In this document: positions 25,015 to 32,703 of the stretch, in pieces
How the letters are laid out: the number at the start of each line of letters is the position of its first letter
How positions within the stretch are numbered: position 1 is the stretch's first letter
Source: Bacilli bacterium
Lineage (GTDB): Bacteria > Bacillota_I > Bacilli_A > RFN20 > CAG-826
Direction of reading: 5' to 3'
Length of the DNA stretch: 64,000 nucleotides
Assembly: GCA_016302065.1 (NCBI GenBank)
Contig: JAEDOI010000001.1
Coordinates: forward strand, 23,364 to 87,363
Program-made: the position numbers and the translations under genes
Notes under the pieces: generated by a model
What the model saw: the letters and a program-made list of their open reading frames with translations, nothing else
What the model was told of the DNA's origin: nothing
The model's database searches: none

Positions 25015-26571
25015 TTTAGCTTTATATCCATCATTTACATCAAGATAATATTTAACATTTTCATCTTTTTTATGATCTAAATACCAAAGTTGAGCATAAA
25101 TCTTATCTTTTTTGGCAAGTCTATCAAAATCCCAAGCAAGTTCTCTATAAGAAATATTCCACCAATGACCACCTTTTAAAACTGTAAATGGTCTAGCATA
25201 GAAGATCTCATTATCTTGGTTAATCCATTTAACCTTACGATATACATCTCCAGTTGTAAATGTTTCCTCAAGTAAATCACCACCATGAGCTCTTGCAACG
25301 TTTTTTAAATCTTCGATAGTAATTTCGCTTAAAGGTTTATCGTTGTCATAGTAATAATTTAACTTTGTAGTTTCTTCGCTATTTTTTAATTTTTCAAAAT
25401 CTAAATCGTTTCCAAAATAATCTTTTCCCTCAACAAATAAATTAAATTTATTCCAATCAGTTCCTAATTTGTTGTAAGTTTCAAGGTCATAATATGTAGC
25501 TTTTATTTTGGCTTCGTTATTATCTTTAACCCATCTAGCTGGAGCATTTCCATCTTTTAATAATGGTTTAATCACTAAACCAGAGATAAAGGATTTAGGT
25601 ATAATTCTTGCTAATTTAAAGTAGAAGTGACTATCTCCAATGGCTTTAAAATATGAAGCATAATCATCATGAATGTAGTGAAACATATTGTCTAATTTTA
25701 ATGAATCACTAAACCAAGTTCCATGGAAATTTCTAATAGCATTATAATTTGGTTTAAAATAATCTTTTGCTGTTCCACCGATTATATTAAAACCTAAATT
25801 TAATGTGTCGTATCCTGTAATTTGATTTTTCTTTCCTCCACCTAAATTAAACATTTGGTTATAGAAATTAGACTCATTAAGTTTTCCTTCATATTCTTGT
25901 TCAATAATAGCAGCAATTAATTTTCCGCTATCTTCTGCACTTACCCATTCAAGAGGACAATTAAATGCAGTATGGAACATTAACCCATCACTAATATTAT
26001 CCATTAATAAATTTTTATGGACCATAGCTGTTTGTCTAATGATTGTTTTGTATTTAATATCGGATTCTAAAACAATGTATTCACCTCTTGCTTTAGTTAA
26101 AGAATAAATATCAAGTGGAGAGAATAATAATGGATCTCCAATTTGAGCAAATGGATGGTGGTGAGTTCTATTTCCATAAACAGCAACTGTTGAAATTTGA
26201 ATCAATTTTGGTTGATTTTCTTTGATTTCTTCAATGCAATTTACTAAGTTTTGAACACCTTCAACATTGCATTTATATGCTTGTTCAGGGTATTTGTCTG
26301 AACGAGGTGGTATAACGCTTGCTAAATTAAAAATTAATGTTGAATCCTTAACGAATTCAATCATCGATTGCTTATCTTCCATCCTTCCTTCGACGATTTG
26401 AACTTTTGGTAAGTATTTCTTATCAATGTTTTTAAGGATTTTTTTAATTCTTTTATTTTTATGGGACACTAAAATTTTAATTTTTTCGACACAATCAAGT
26501 TTAACTGCTTCATATAAAGCACATCTCCCCATATTACCTGTTGAGCCAGTTAATGATATTGTTAATTTCAT
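25000..26571 (-). CDS. NAD-dependent epimerase/dehydratase (extended SDR) with extra C-terminal domain
   Basis: Residues 1-330 form an extended short-chain dehydrogenase: Rossmann motif LTGSTGNMGR near 7-16, NLASVIPP near 83, Ser/Thr in QISTVAVYG near 123 and catalytic YSLTKARGE near 156. The remaining 190 residues are unusual for an SDR. They contain a block near 415-475 with VARAHGGDLLEE, RKVKWINQDN and VLKGGHWW, which recalls treble-clef-like domains without their cysteines (inference). The substrate is unknown. A -10 box lies 6 bases before ATG with no ribosome-binding site. Its 3' end overlaps the dxs gene tail to tail. Confidence 0.75.
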   Translation of the reverse strand: MKLTISLTGSTGNMGRCALYEAVKLDCVEKIKILVSHKNKRIKKILKNIDKKYLPKVQIVEGRMEDKQSMIEFVKDSTLIFNLASVIPPRSDKYPEQAYKCNVEGVQNLVNCIEEIKENQPKLIQISTVAVYGNRTHHHPFAQIGDPLLFSPLDIYSLTKARGEYIVLESDIKYKTIIRQTAMVHKNLLMDNISDGLMFHTAFNCPLEWVSAEDSGKLIAAIIEQEYEGKLNESNFYNQMFNLGGGKKNQITGYDTLNLGFNIIGGTAKDYFKPNYNAIRNFHGTWFSDSLKLDNMFHYIHDDYASYFKAIGDSHFYFKLARIIPKSFISGLVIKPLLKDGNAPARWVKDNNEAKIKATYYDLETYNKLGTDWNKFNLFVEGKDYFGNDLDFEKLKNSEETTKLNYYYDNDKPLSEITIEDLKNVARAHGGDLLEETFTTGDVYRKVKWINQDNEIFYARPFTVLKGGHWWNISYRELAWDFDRLAKKDKIYAQLWYLDHKKDENVKYYLDVNDGYKAKLIKF

Positions 26572-26577
26572 GTCAAT

Positions 26578-26583
26578 ATTTTA
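26578..26583 (-). promoter_or_regulatory. -10 box, probable leaderless start
   Basis: Minus-strand TAAAAT ends 6 bases before the ATG at 26571; no Shine-Dalgarno sequence. Confidence 0.4.
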
Positions 26584-26667
26584 ATGATAATATGTAAAAA
26601 ATACAAATAAAACAATAAGACAACAATGTTATTCTTTGATATAATTATATTAAACGGAGGAAATTTT

Positions 26668-27735
26668 ATGAAGAAATCATCAATTTTGTTATTGGTAATT
26701 TCAATAACTGGATTATTATTGGGAAATATAGCTTCATTTTTAGCAATTAGTAAATTATATAATAATGATTTTAATATTTTACACATTGTAAATGATTTTA
26801 ATTTTTCTAATTTAAGTTTTGTTACGTTAATAGCAGTTTTAGTTGCAACTTTTATTTGTGTGTTAATTCATTTAATTTTTGTTTGTATTAGAAAAAAACC
26901 TAAACATCTTGTTTTTACTTTTCTTGTGTTAATTGGTGGAATATGTAGTGCTTATACTCTTCCATTTACATTAATTAAAACTGTTGATTTTTTAGGAAAT
27001 ATTGAAGCAAATAAATCTGATTCTAACATTGTTAATGCTATTGCTTGTATTGGAACGGCTTTATGTTTAATTCTTGCCTTAATTTCTCTTGCTTTATCAA
27101 TTTTATGTATGGGTAAAAAGAAAAAAGAAGTCAAAGTGGCCTTAGCAAAAACAAATAGTGAAACAATTATTCTTGGCTCTTCTAAAGATGAAAATTTAGT
27201 TGTTGCTGAAGAGAAAAAACCTGAAGTAGATGTTTCAAAGAAAGAAGAAGTTTTAAAAGATGAAACAGTTGAAACTAAAGTTGAATCAAAAGAAGAAATT
27301 AAGGAAGAGACAAAAGAAGAATTAATTAAAGATACTATTAAAGAAGAAAAAGAAGCAAAAAATGCTGAAGAAAAGAAAGAAGAATCTATAGTTGAAGAGG
27401 AAAAACCTGTTGCCCCTAAAAAGAAAGCACCAGCTAAAAAGAAAACAACAACATCAAAAGATGTTACAGATAAGAAAGGAACTGAAGTTATGGAAAAAAC
27501 AACTACTGAAAAAGAAGAAAAGAAAGCTTCAACTGCAAAAGCTTATCATGTTGTTAAAAGAAAAGAAGATAATAAGTGGACAGTTAAGTTAGCAAACGGA
27601 GACAAAGTTATTAAAACATTTGCAACTAAAGAAGAAGCTTTAGCTTATTCAAAGGGTTTAGCTGAAAGACAAAACGGAACTTTAAGAGTTCACGCTTCTA
27701 AAGGTAAATCAAAAGGTAAAATTCAAAAACAATAG
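26668..27735 (+). CDS. Membrane protein with charged linker and C-terminal DUF2188 domain
   Basis: A 355-residue protein in three parts. Residues 1-150 hold four hydrophobic segments, with GKKKKE marking the cytoplasmic border. Residues about 155-285 are low-complexity Lys/Glu/Thr, with Ala-Pro-Lys clusters such as KKKAPAKKKTTT, reminiscent of nucleic-acid-binding tails. The last 65 residues (AYHVVKRKEDNKWTVKLANG, then ATKEEALAYSKGLAE and GTLRVHASKG) fit DUF2188. The start follows GGAGG at 7 bases. An internal ATG at 27490 could yield only the DUF2188 part. Function is unknown; tethering of a nucleic-acid- or surface-binding domain to the membrane is possible. Confidence 0.7.
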   Translation: MKKSSILLLVISITGLLLGNIASFLAISKLYNNDFNILHIVNDFNFSNLSFVTLIAVLVATFICVLIHLIFVCIRKKPKHLVFTFLVLIGGICSAYTLPFTLIKTVDFLGNIEANKSDSNIVNAIACIGTALCLILALISLALSILCMGKKKKEVKVALAKTNSETIILGSSKDENLVVAEEKKPEVDVSKKEEVLKDETVETKVESKEEIKEETKEELIKDTIKEEKEAKNAEEKKEESIVEEEKPVAPKKKAPAKKKTTTSKDVTDKKGTEVMEKTTTEKEEKKASTAKAYHVVKRKEDNKWTVKLANGDKVIKTFATKEEALAYSKGLAERQNGTLRVHASKGKSKGKIQKQ

Positions 27736-27800
27736 TAAAAACTATTATTTATTTATTTTTAGCAAATTTAGAGAAATTACAAATATTAATAAAATTTTTC

Positions 27801-27829
27801 TTGCTAAAAATATTTTTCCTTGATATATT
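27801..27829 (+). promoter_or_regulatory. Promoter of tRNA-Asp/tRNA-Phe operon
   Basis: TTGCTA (27801-27806), 17-base spacer, TATATT (27824-27829); the first tRNA starts 11 bases later. Confidence 0.7.
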
Positions 27830-27839
27830 GTTTAAGCAC

Positions 27840-27915
27840 GGACCAGTGGTGTAGCGGTTAACATGTCGCTCTGTCACAGCGAAGATCGCGAGTTCGATTC
27901 TCGTCTGGTCCGCCA
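27840..27915 (+). tRNA. tRNA-Asp (GUC)
   Basis: Acceptor GGACCAG pairs with CTGGTCC, anticodon loop CTGTCAC, T-loop GTTCGATTC, encoded GCCA end. Confidence 0.97.
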
Positions 27916-27955
27916 ACTTAAATTATTGAGGGTATTTACCTTTTTATATATAAGT

Positions 27956-28032
27956 GGCCCGGTAGCTCAGTTGGTAGTAGCGGAGGACTGAAAATCCTTA
28001 TGTCGTGGGTCCGAGTCCCACTTGGGCCACCA
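27956..28032 (+). tRNA. tRNA-Phe (GAA)
   Basis: Acceptor GGCCCGG pairs with TTGGGCC through two G-U pairs, anticodon loop CTGAAAA (GAA), encoded ACCA end. Co-transcribed with tRNA-Asp 40 bases upstream. Confidence 0.95.
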
Positions 28033-28047
28033 TTTCTAGAGGTTATT

Positions 28048-28075
28048 CGCAATATTTGAAATATTGCGTTTTTTT
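28048..28075 (+). terminator. Terminator of tRNA-Asp/Phe operon
   Basis: CGCAATATT / AATATTGCG stem followed by seven T. The same stem sequence terminates the other tRNA operon at 36571. Confidence 0.92.
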
Positions 28076-28317
28076 ATGCTTTTTTTTACACTTTTTAAAC
28101 ATAAATTTTGAATTATCGGAAAATTTATTAATAATTATTAGTTCGAATAATGAGAAGTTCAAAATTTCTTTTTTCGCATAATGTAGTTGAAACCACGTAT
28201 AGGTTTTTAGCAACAATTATGGGGCCGAGTTTTTTTGGACTAGTTTTTATTTGCTGTTGCAGATCCATATTTTGTCTTGAAAGTGGTGCATCTTATTTTT
28301 AATTATGCTCTCCTTTA

Positions 28318-28717
28318 AATATAAATTGTGATGCTACAACTATGTTTTAAGTTATCATTACCAATAATAAAAAGTAGGTTATCTCTAGAATGTGTGATAA
28401 TGTGACAGAATAGTTTTCTGAATTTTATATTATTAGCGTTATTTCCTGTTGGCATTTCTTTTAATGCTTAGATGAATTTATCTGCTTTTTCATTAGGATT
28501 CATTTGTGTTAGTAATTTATTTGTAAAGCTTACTTTTTTGATAGTTTTTTATCAATTGTGCTCGTTTAGTTGCTTCTTTGAAATCTCAGTCATATTTGAT
28601 ATGGATTTAAGTGATTCTCTAGGTTTTTCTACTTCGCAATTTAATTTATTAATTTCTTCTTCTAACTTAGATTTATCTTTTGTAAATGTTTCTATAGGAG
28701 CTTATTCAAATATATAA
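28318..28717 (-). pseudogene. Decayed gene, possibly C-terminus of a serine recombinase
   Basis: One minus-strand frame stays coding-like for about 400 bp but carries four in-frame stops (TAA near 28701, TGA and TAA near 28550, TAA near 28470). Readable pieces include KSKLEEEINKLNCEVEKP, a Lys/Glu helix, and FRKLFCHIITHSRDNLLFII near the end, which recall the coiled coil and terminal strands of serine site-specific recombinases. This match is from memory and weak. Its place beside a tRNA pair and ahead of an accessory gene cluster fits a mobile-element remnant. The rest of 28076-29017 shows no intact gene. Confidence 0.4.
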
Positions 28718-28978
28718 TAATCCGATTGATTTAAAACAAATTGATTATGAACAATTAATTGATAATGCGCTTTAAAGGTTAAGTATATTTCCTAAAGATA
28801 ATCTATAAATTAATTTACTAAATATAGGTAATTTAATAATAATAATAATATTTGTATAATTTCATTATCAATAATAATGAATGTAGATTGAAATACCGTA
28901 GCAAAATAAAAAAAGGAAAAAGACTACGCCATTAGGAATTTTTTATGGCTTTTTATAAAGTTTAATTCGTCTATGGAT

Positions 28979-28993
28979 GAAATTGTAAATTTC
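28979..28993. repeat. Inverted repeat upstream of XRE promoter
   Basis: GAAATT-GTA-AATTTC, a perfect 6-bp-arm repeat 25 bp upstream of the -35 of the regulator gene; a possible second operator. Confidence 0.4.
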
Positions 28994-29017
28994 AAAATTG
29001 GAAATGCATAAATAGCA

Positions 29018-29046
29018 TTGACAATTGCAAAAACGCAATTTATAAT
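29018..29046 (+). promoter_or_regulatory. Perfect consensus promoter with internal operator
   Basis: TTGACA (29018-29023), exactly 17 bases, TATAAT (29041-29046). The spacer region contains the inverted repeat AATTGC / GCAATT (29023-29028 and 29035-29040), placed where a repressor would block polymerase. Autorepression by the XRE regulator at 29082 is the natural reading. Confidence 0.85.
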
Positions 29047-29081
29047 AGAATAGTAAAAAAATAGAAAGGAGAATTATTTAT

Positions 29082-29408
29082 ATGAATTGGAAAGAAAAAG
29101 TGAGTGAATTAATGACTACTAAAAATATAACTCAAAAGGATTTATCACGATTAAGCGGAATTACTGAAACGTCAATATCTAGATATCTAAACGGGAGCCA
29201 AAGGCCTAGAATTGATGTTTTATTAAACTTTGCGAAAGCTCTAGATGTAAATGTTGAGTATTTATTAGAAGAAGAAAGATCTACTCAAGAATCTAGTTTC
29301 ACCACTATTGCAACAGCTATTGCAAGAAATGGAAGTAATTTAACTATAGAGGAGCAAAATAAATTAATCGCATTGATCCTTGGAAAGGGGAAAAGTGGCT
29401 GTAACTAA
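29082..29408 (+). CDS. XRE-family transcriptional regulator
   Basis: DNA-binding protein of 108 residues. The N-terminal HTH_3 domain spans about 8-62, with KNITQKDLSRLSGITETS as the helix-turn-helix and RYLNGSQRPRIDVLLNFAKA after it. The C-terminal 40 residues are probably for dimerisation. GAAAGGAG precedes ATG. The gene is transcribed from a perfect consensus promoter that contains a likely operator for its own product. It overlaps the next gene (ImmA/IrrE-type protease), an arrangement known from ICEBs1 ImmR/ImmA, where the protease removes the repressor to induce the element. Confidence 0.92.
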   Translation: MNWKEKVSELMTTKNITQKDLSRLSGITETSISRYLNGSQRPRIDVLLNFAKALDVNVEYLLEEERSTQESSFTTIATAIARNGSNLTIEEQNKLIALILGKGKSGCN

Positions 29409-29931
29409 AAAAGATTATGAAGTTATGGATAAACTTGCTATTGATATCTATGTAGATTATGGCATTAGTTCTTTCCCGCTAGATATTTATGATTTAGCTA
29501 AAAAGATGGGTGTTAAATTAATCAAATATTCATTATTTGATGATGTTCAAAGAGAACTTTTGCAAAAAAAATCTACTGATGGTTTTTTTGTAGATTCACC
29601 AAAGGGACCTCTTATTTTCTACAATGATTGTATAGAATATCAAGGAAAAATTAATTTAACTATTGCTCATGAATTAAAACACTTTATATGTAATGACGAA
29701 AAAGAAGATGAAGACAGCGAAAAACTTGCCGATCATTTTGGAAGATTTCTACTATGTCCAACCCCATATTTGATTTATTCTGGTATTGATGATATCTATG
29801 AAATAATGGATATGTTTGGTTTGACTTATAGTGCAGCAATAAACGCACTTAATGCAAGTGAAAATAGAAAATATTATTATGGAAATAAAATATTTGATTA
29901 TGAAAAATCATTGGTAGATTTGTTTATATAA
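29395..29931 (+). CDS. ImmA/IrrE family metallo-endopeptidase
   Basis: Zinc protease-like protein of about 178 residues. The active-site helix reads TIAHELKHFICND near 90-102 (HELKH, an HExxH motif), and the downstream acidic ligand is likely in EKLADHFGRFLLCP near 111-124. This is the ImmA family, whose members cleave a neighbouring XRE repressor. Start choice: GTG at 29395 sits 4 bases after AAAGGGG and overlaps the regulator gene by 14 bases; a TTG at 29380 is less likely. Together with the XRE gene it forms the control module of the accessory island. Confidence 0.88.
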   Translation: MAVTKKDYEVMDKLAIDIYVDYGISSFPLDIYDLAKKMGVKLIKYSLFDDVQRELLQKKSTDGFFVDSPKGPLIFYNDCIEYQGKINLTIAHELKHFICNDEKEDEDSEKLADHFGRFLLCPTPYLIYSGIDDIYEIMDMFGLTYSAAINALNASENRKYYYGNKIFDYEKSLVDLFI

Positions 29932-29947
29932 AAAAACGCCCATTAAA

Positions 29948-30050
29948 ATGAGCGCTCATCACGATATGTTAAATACCATGATCTGGACAATTGTGATTTT
30001 AACATAAGCGTGATGATTTTGTCAAATAAACTAAAGGGAAGAACCCTTAG
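29948..30050 (+). promoter_or_regulatory. Structured intergenic region (palindrome plus two hairpins)
   Basis: Contains a 12-bp perfect palindrome ATGAGCGCTCAT (29948-29959), then a large hairpin with arms TCATCACG + ATATGTTAAA (29956-29973) and TTTTAACATA + CGTGATGA (29997-30016), then CTAAAGGG / CCCTTAG (30031-30050) directly before a strong ribosome-binding site. It may combine the terminator of the regulator operon with a structured leader or small RNA for the genes that follow. Confidence 0.5.
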
Positions 30051-30068
30051 AAAGGAGATGAAATCGTT

Positions 30069-30116
30069 ATGACAAAATTACAATTAGAATTTCTTCTTTA
30101 TGGTGGTTTATGGTAA
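30069..30116 (+). CDS. 15-codon leader peptide ORF overlapping DUF4417 gene
   Basis: ATG at 30069 follows the strongest ribosome-binding site of the island (AAAGGAG). It encodes MTKLQLEFLLYGGLW, and its stop overlaps the DUF4417 start in ATGGTAA. The downstream gene has only a weak GGTGG site, so translation is probably coupled through this mini-ORF. It could alternatively be the remnant 5' end of an older gene. Confidence 0.5.
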   Translation: MTKLQLEFLLYGGLW

Positions 30117-30856
30117 AGAAGAATAATCTTAAAAAATTTATAAACCTAAATTTTATTGATTTTACAAATCAGACTTATTTAATTGGCAAATATGATTTGC
30201 CTTATGTTACATGTTCTGATTGTGTAAATCCAAATTATCTTGCTTTATATTCAGAATCTAATAATTATTTTAAGACTGAAAATACCTGTGTTTGTTTTTA
30301 TCTTTATGATAATAAATTCGATGGTATTAAAGGTATTTATAACGCAATATATTATAAAGATGAGAAATTATTGGCAAAATATAAAGAAAGATTTAAAGGT
30401 GTGAAATATGCTATCGCACCTGATTATTCACAATGTGGAGATATTCCTAGATTTGAAAATATTTATCGTTTGGCGAAATCTAGAATAGTAGCAAATTGGT
30501 TATTATTAGAGTGTGATGTTCTTGTCATTCCAAATGTAACATACGCTAATGAAAACTATTTTGATGTTATGCTCGATGGTATGGAAAACACTGAGGTGGT
30601 AGCTTTTAGTGTAAAAGGATTGTTAAGAGAAACATCAGAAAAAGAATTGTTATTAAAGGCAATTCGATATACGGTAGATAATTTAAAATATCTAAAGAAA
30701 ATTATTGTCTATAGTGTTTCCACAAGTGATGAAAAAGTAATGTCGTTATTTGAATACGCATTATCTAAAGGAATTGAAATTATCATTCCAAATAATATTT
30801 TAAAAGAAAGAAATATTATTAATAAAAAGGTGGTGGTATCTAATGGGAAAGACTAG
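30110..30856 (+). CDS. DUF4417 domain protein
   Basis: A 248-residue cytoplasmic protein that I assign to DUF4417, a family common in phages and integrative elements, from the blocks GVKYAIAPDYSQCGDIPRFE near 98-117, RIVANWLLLECDVLVIPNVT near 126-145, DVMLDGM near 153 and a closing YSVSTSDEK near 205. The Asp-rich core and strand order suggest an enzyme-like fold, but no activity is known. It overlaps the following DUF6883 gene by 14 bases and is therefore part of one translation unit with the toxin-like pair. Start ATG 30110 is coupled to the leader ORF. Confidence 0.65.
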   Translation: MVKKNNLKKFINLNFIDFTNQTYLIGKYDLPYVTCSDCVNPNYLALYSESNNYFKTENTCVCFYLYDNKFDGIKGIYNAIYYKDEKLLAKYKERFKGVKYAIAPDYSQCGDIPRFENIYRLAKSRIVANWLLLECDVLVIPNVTYANENYFDVMLDGMENTEVVAFSVKGLLRETSEKELLLKAIRYTVDNLKYLKKIIVYSVSTSDEKVMSLFEYALSKGIEIIIPNNILKERNIINKKVVVSNGKD

Positions 30857-31310
30857 TAAAAGTGGATTAGGAGTTGGAACAGGAAGTTCACCACAAGGAA
30901 GTTTATCACAAGGAAATGTTGATGCAAAAGTTAAAGAGTTAACAAAAAAATTGAAACCATTTGATTCTACCTTATTTAGTTATCAAGAAAGCATTCCTAA
31001 ATACGAAGGTTATTTATTGAATTTAGATCATAGTATTGGAGGATCTAAGGCGAAATTTTTAAAAGAAGCTTTAGGGTATAAAACTGGTGATGGATTTAAA
31101 CTTCATATGGCAATTGGTCAAGCTATCAATGGTAAAATACCAAGTAAAGTTGAAACCACACCATTTGGAACAAAGTATAATTTTAATACTAAACTAAAAG
31201 GAAACGATGGGAAATATCATTCAACTAATGTAACTATAGTAGTGCAAAACGATAATGGAAAGACTACATGGAGAATAATCACTTTGACTCCAGGGAAAAA
31301 AGACAGATAG
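30843..31310 (+). CDS. DUF6883-like protein (toxin-like domain)
   Basis: A 155-residue protein with a disordered Gly/Ser-rich first 30 residues and a compact C-terminal domain. YEGYLLNLDHSIGGSKAKFL near 54-73, LGYKTGDGFKLHMAIGQAI near 77-95 and a terminal strand pair (TTPFGTKYNF, NVTIVVQNDNGKTTWRIITL) match DUF6883 as I remember it, a small domain found at the C-terminus of polymorphic toxins and as stand-alone proteins. The invariant DHxxGGSKAKF block suggests a catalytic or nucleotide-binding site. AAGGTGGT precedes ATG. The DUF4926 partner follows nine bases after the stop, suggesting a toxin-immunity or enzyme-partner pair. Confidence 0.6.
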   Translation: MGKTSKSGLGVGTGSSPQGSLSQGNVDAKVKELTKKLKPFDSTLFSYQESIPKYEGYLLNLDHSIGGSKAKFLKEALGYKTGDGFKLHMAIGQAINGKIPSKVETTPFGTKYNFNTKLKGNDGKYHSTNVTIVVQNDNGKTTWRIITLTPGKKDR

Positions 31311-31319
31311 GAGGACTTT

Positions 31320-31529
31320 ATGAACGAATTGGATTGTGTAAAATTAATTAAACCTTTTAAAGGGTTAAAAGTAGGAACAAAAGGGTGTATTGTATTGAAA
31401 TATACTGAAAATGATTTTGAAGTAGAGTTTTTCGACGAAAATGATGAAACAATAGATGTTTATACAATTTCAAGAGAATATCTAGAGGTTTATTGGACAC
31501 CAAAGGATGGATATTTGAACAAAAATTAA
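31320..31529 (+). CDS. DUF4926-like small protein (candidate immunity/partner)
   Basis: A 69-residue acidic protein fitting the DUF4926 SH3-like fold: start ELDCVKLIKPFKGLKVGTKG, strand CIVLKYTENDFEVEFFDEND and closing strand TISREYLEVYW. GGAGG sits 7 bases before the ATG. It is the last gene of the DUF4417-DUF6883 unit. Small acidic partners encoded just after a toxin-like domain are often immunity proteins, but that role is inferred only from gene order and charge. The 250 bp beyond it (31530-31780) hold no gene; a CCACC / GGTGG hairpin lies near 31649-31668. Confidence 0.6.
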   Translation: MNELDCVKLIKPFKGLKVGTKGCIVLKYTENDFEVEFFDENDETIDVYTISREYLEVYWTPKDGYLNKN

Positions 31530-31780
31530 AACTGTTTTATTTGTTGAATGATATATTAGTTGTGTTTTAGTAAACATTCTTATTGAAAATATTAATTATT
31601 TGTTTCCTTATCTAAATAAAATAAAAAATGTAGTAATATTCCAATCCCACCTGACGTAATTGGTGGATATATAAATAAGAAATGATTTTATATATAATGA
31701 AGCGCATTTTAATATTACAAAAACATAATTAAGTGATTTATTACATTTTTAAAACTATTTTTAACAAGAATATATGTTAA

Positions 31781-32530
31781 TTAATGATTAAGATTCTTTT
31801 CTTTAATGATTAATTCTGGTTTAGATAATATTACCTTTGTATTATCTTTAACTGAATCAACTAAAAAGACATTACTACCAATTGTAACATTATTTCCAAT
31901 TACAACATCTCCTCCAAGAATGGAAGCTCCTGAATAAATGGTTACATAGTTTCCAATTGTAGGGTGTCTTTTAGTGTTACTTAATTTATGACCTAAAGCA
32001 AGAGATAATCCGCCAAGTGTAACGCCTTGATAAATTTTAACGTGGTGCCCAATAATACTTGTTTCTCCAATTACAATACCAGTTCCATGATCTATGAAGA
32101 AATATTCACCAATTTTAGCGCCAGGATGAATGTCTATTCCTGTTAAATTGTGTGCTTCTTCTCCAATGAATCTTGCGATAATTTTTTTGTTTTGATTATA
32201 TAAGATGTGGGCAATTCGATGGTAGTAATTAGCTTTAAATCCAGGATAAGTTAAAATAATTTCTTCAATAGAATCTGCAGCTGGATCGGAATCAAAAGTA
32301 AATTGTAAATCCTTTTGCAATGTATCTTTTAATTTATCTAATTCATTAAAAAAATATGTTATATCCTGCTTATTTTTTGATACTTCTTTTTTATATAGCG
32401 CCTTAGCTTTATATTTTGATATAAATACAGGTGTTGATGAAAAACAGTTAGGAAATAATATGTTTTTTAGATTTTTAATAAATTTTTTTATTTTTTTATT
32501 TCTTGGTAAATTTTTAATATTGTATCCCAT
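31781..32530 (-). CDS. cysE: Serine O-acetyltransferase
   Basis: First step of cysteine synthesis, transferring acetyl from acetyl-CoA to serine. After an N-terminal helical region (to about 115) with DSDPAADSIEE near 80, the left-handed beta-helix hexapeptide repeats follow: GIDIHPGAKIGEYFFIDHGT near 129-148, VIGETSIIGHHVKIYQGVTL near 152-171 and RHPTIGNYVTIYSGASILGG. Catalytic His is in DHGTGIVIGE. The 249-residue length and DPAA motif suit the EpsC/SrpH-like subgroup. AAAGGAAAG precedes ATG. It is a single gene, diverging from yebC. Confidence 0.9.
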   Translation of the reverse strand: MGYNIKNLPRNKKIKKFIKNLKNILFPNCFSSTPVFISKYKAKALYKKEVSKNKQDITYFFNELDKLKDTLQKDLQFTFDSDPAADSIEEIILTYPGFKANYYHRIAHILYNQNKKIIARFIGEEAHNLTGIDIHPGAKIGEYFFIDHGTGIVIGETSIIGHHVKIYQGVTLGGLSLALGHKLSNTKRHPTIGNYVTIYSGASILGGDVVIGNNVTIGSNVFLVDSVKDNTKVILSKPELIIKEKNLNH

Positions 32531-32703
32531 AATAGCTTTCCTTTTTGCTTATTTATTATAATCTAATAAACTTAATATTAATACAAAAACGATCTTTCAT
32601 TTTTCAAGTAAACATAATCTTTACTACTTTTATTACGAAAATAAGTTTAATTATCAATAATTAAGTTGTAAAATATTAAAAGTTAAAAAGGAGTTTATTT
32701 TCA

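Noticed and set aside
28472..28717. Plus-strand 81-codon open frame in the tRNA-Phe downstream gap
   Set aside because: It lies opposite the decayed minus-strand gene, has no ribosome-binding site and a composition expected of antisense frames.
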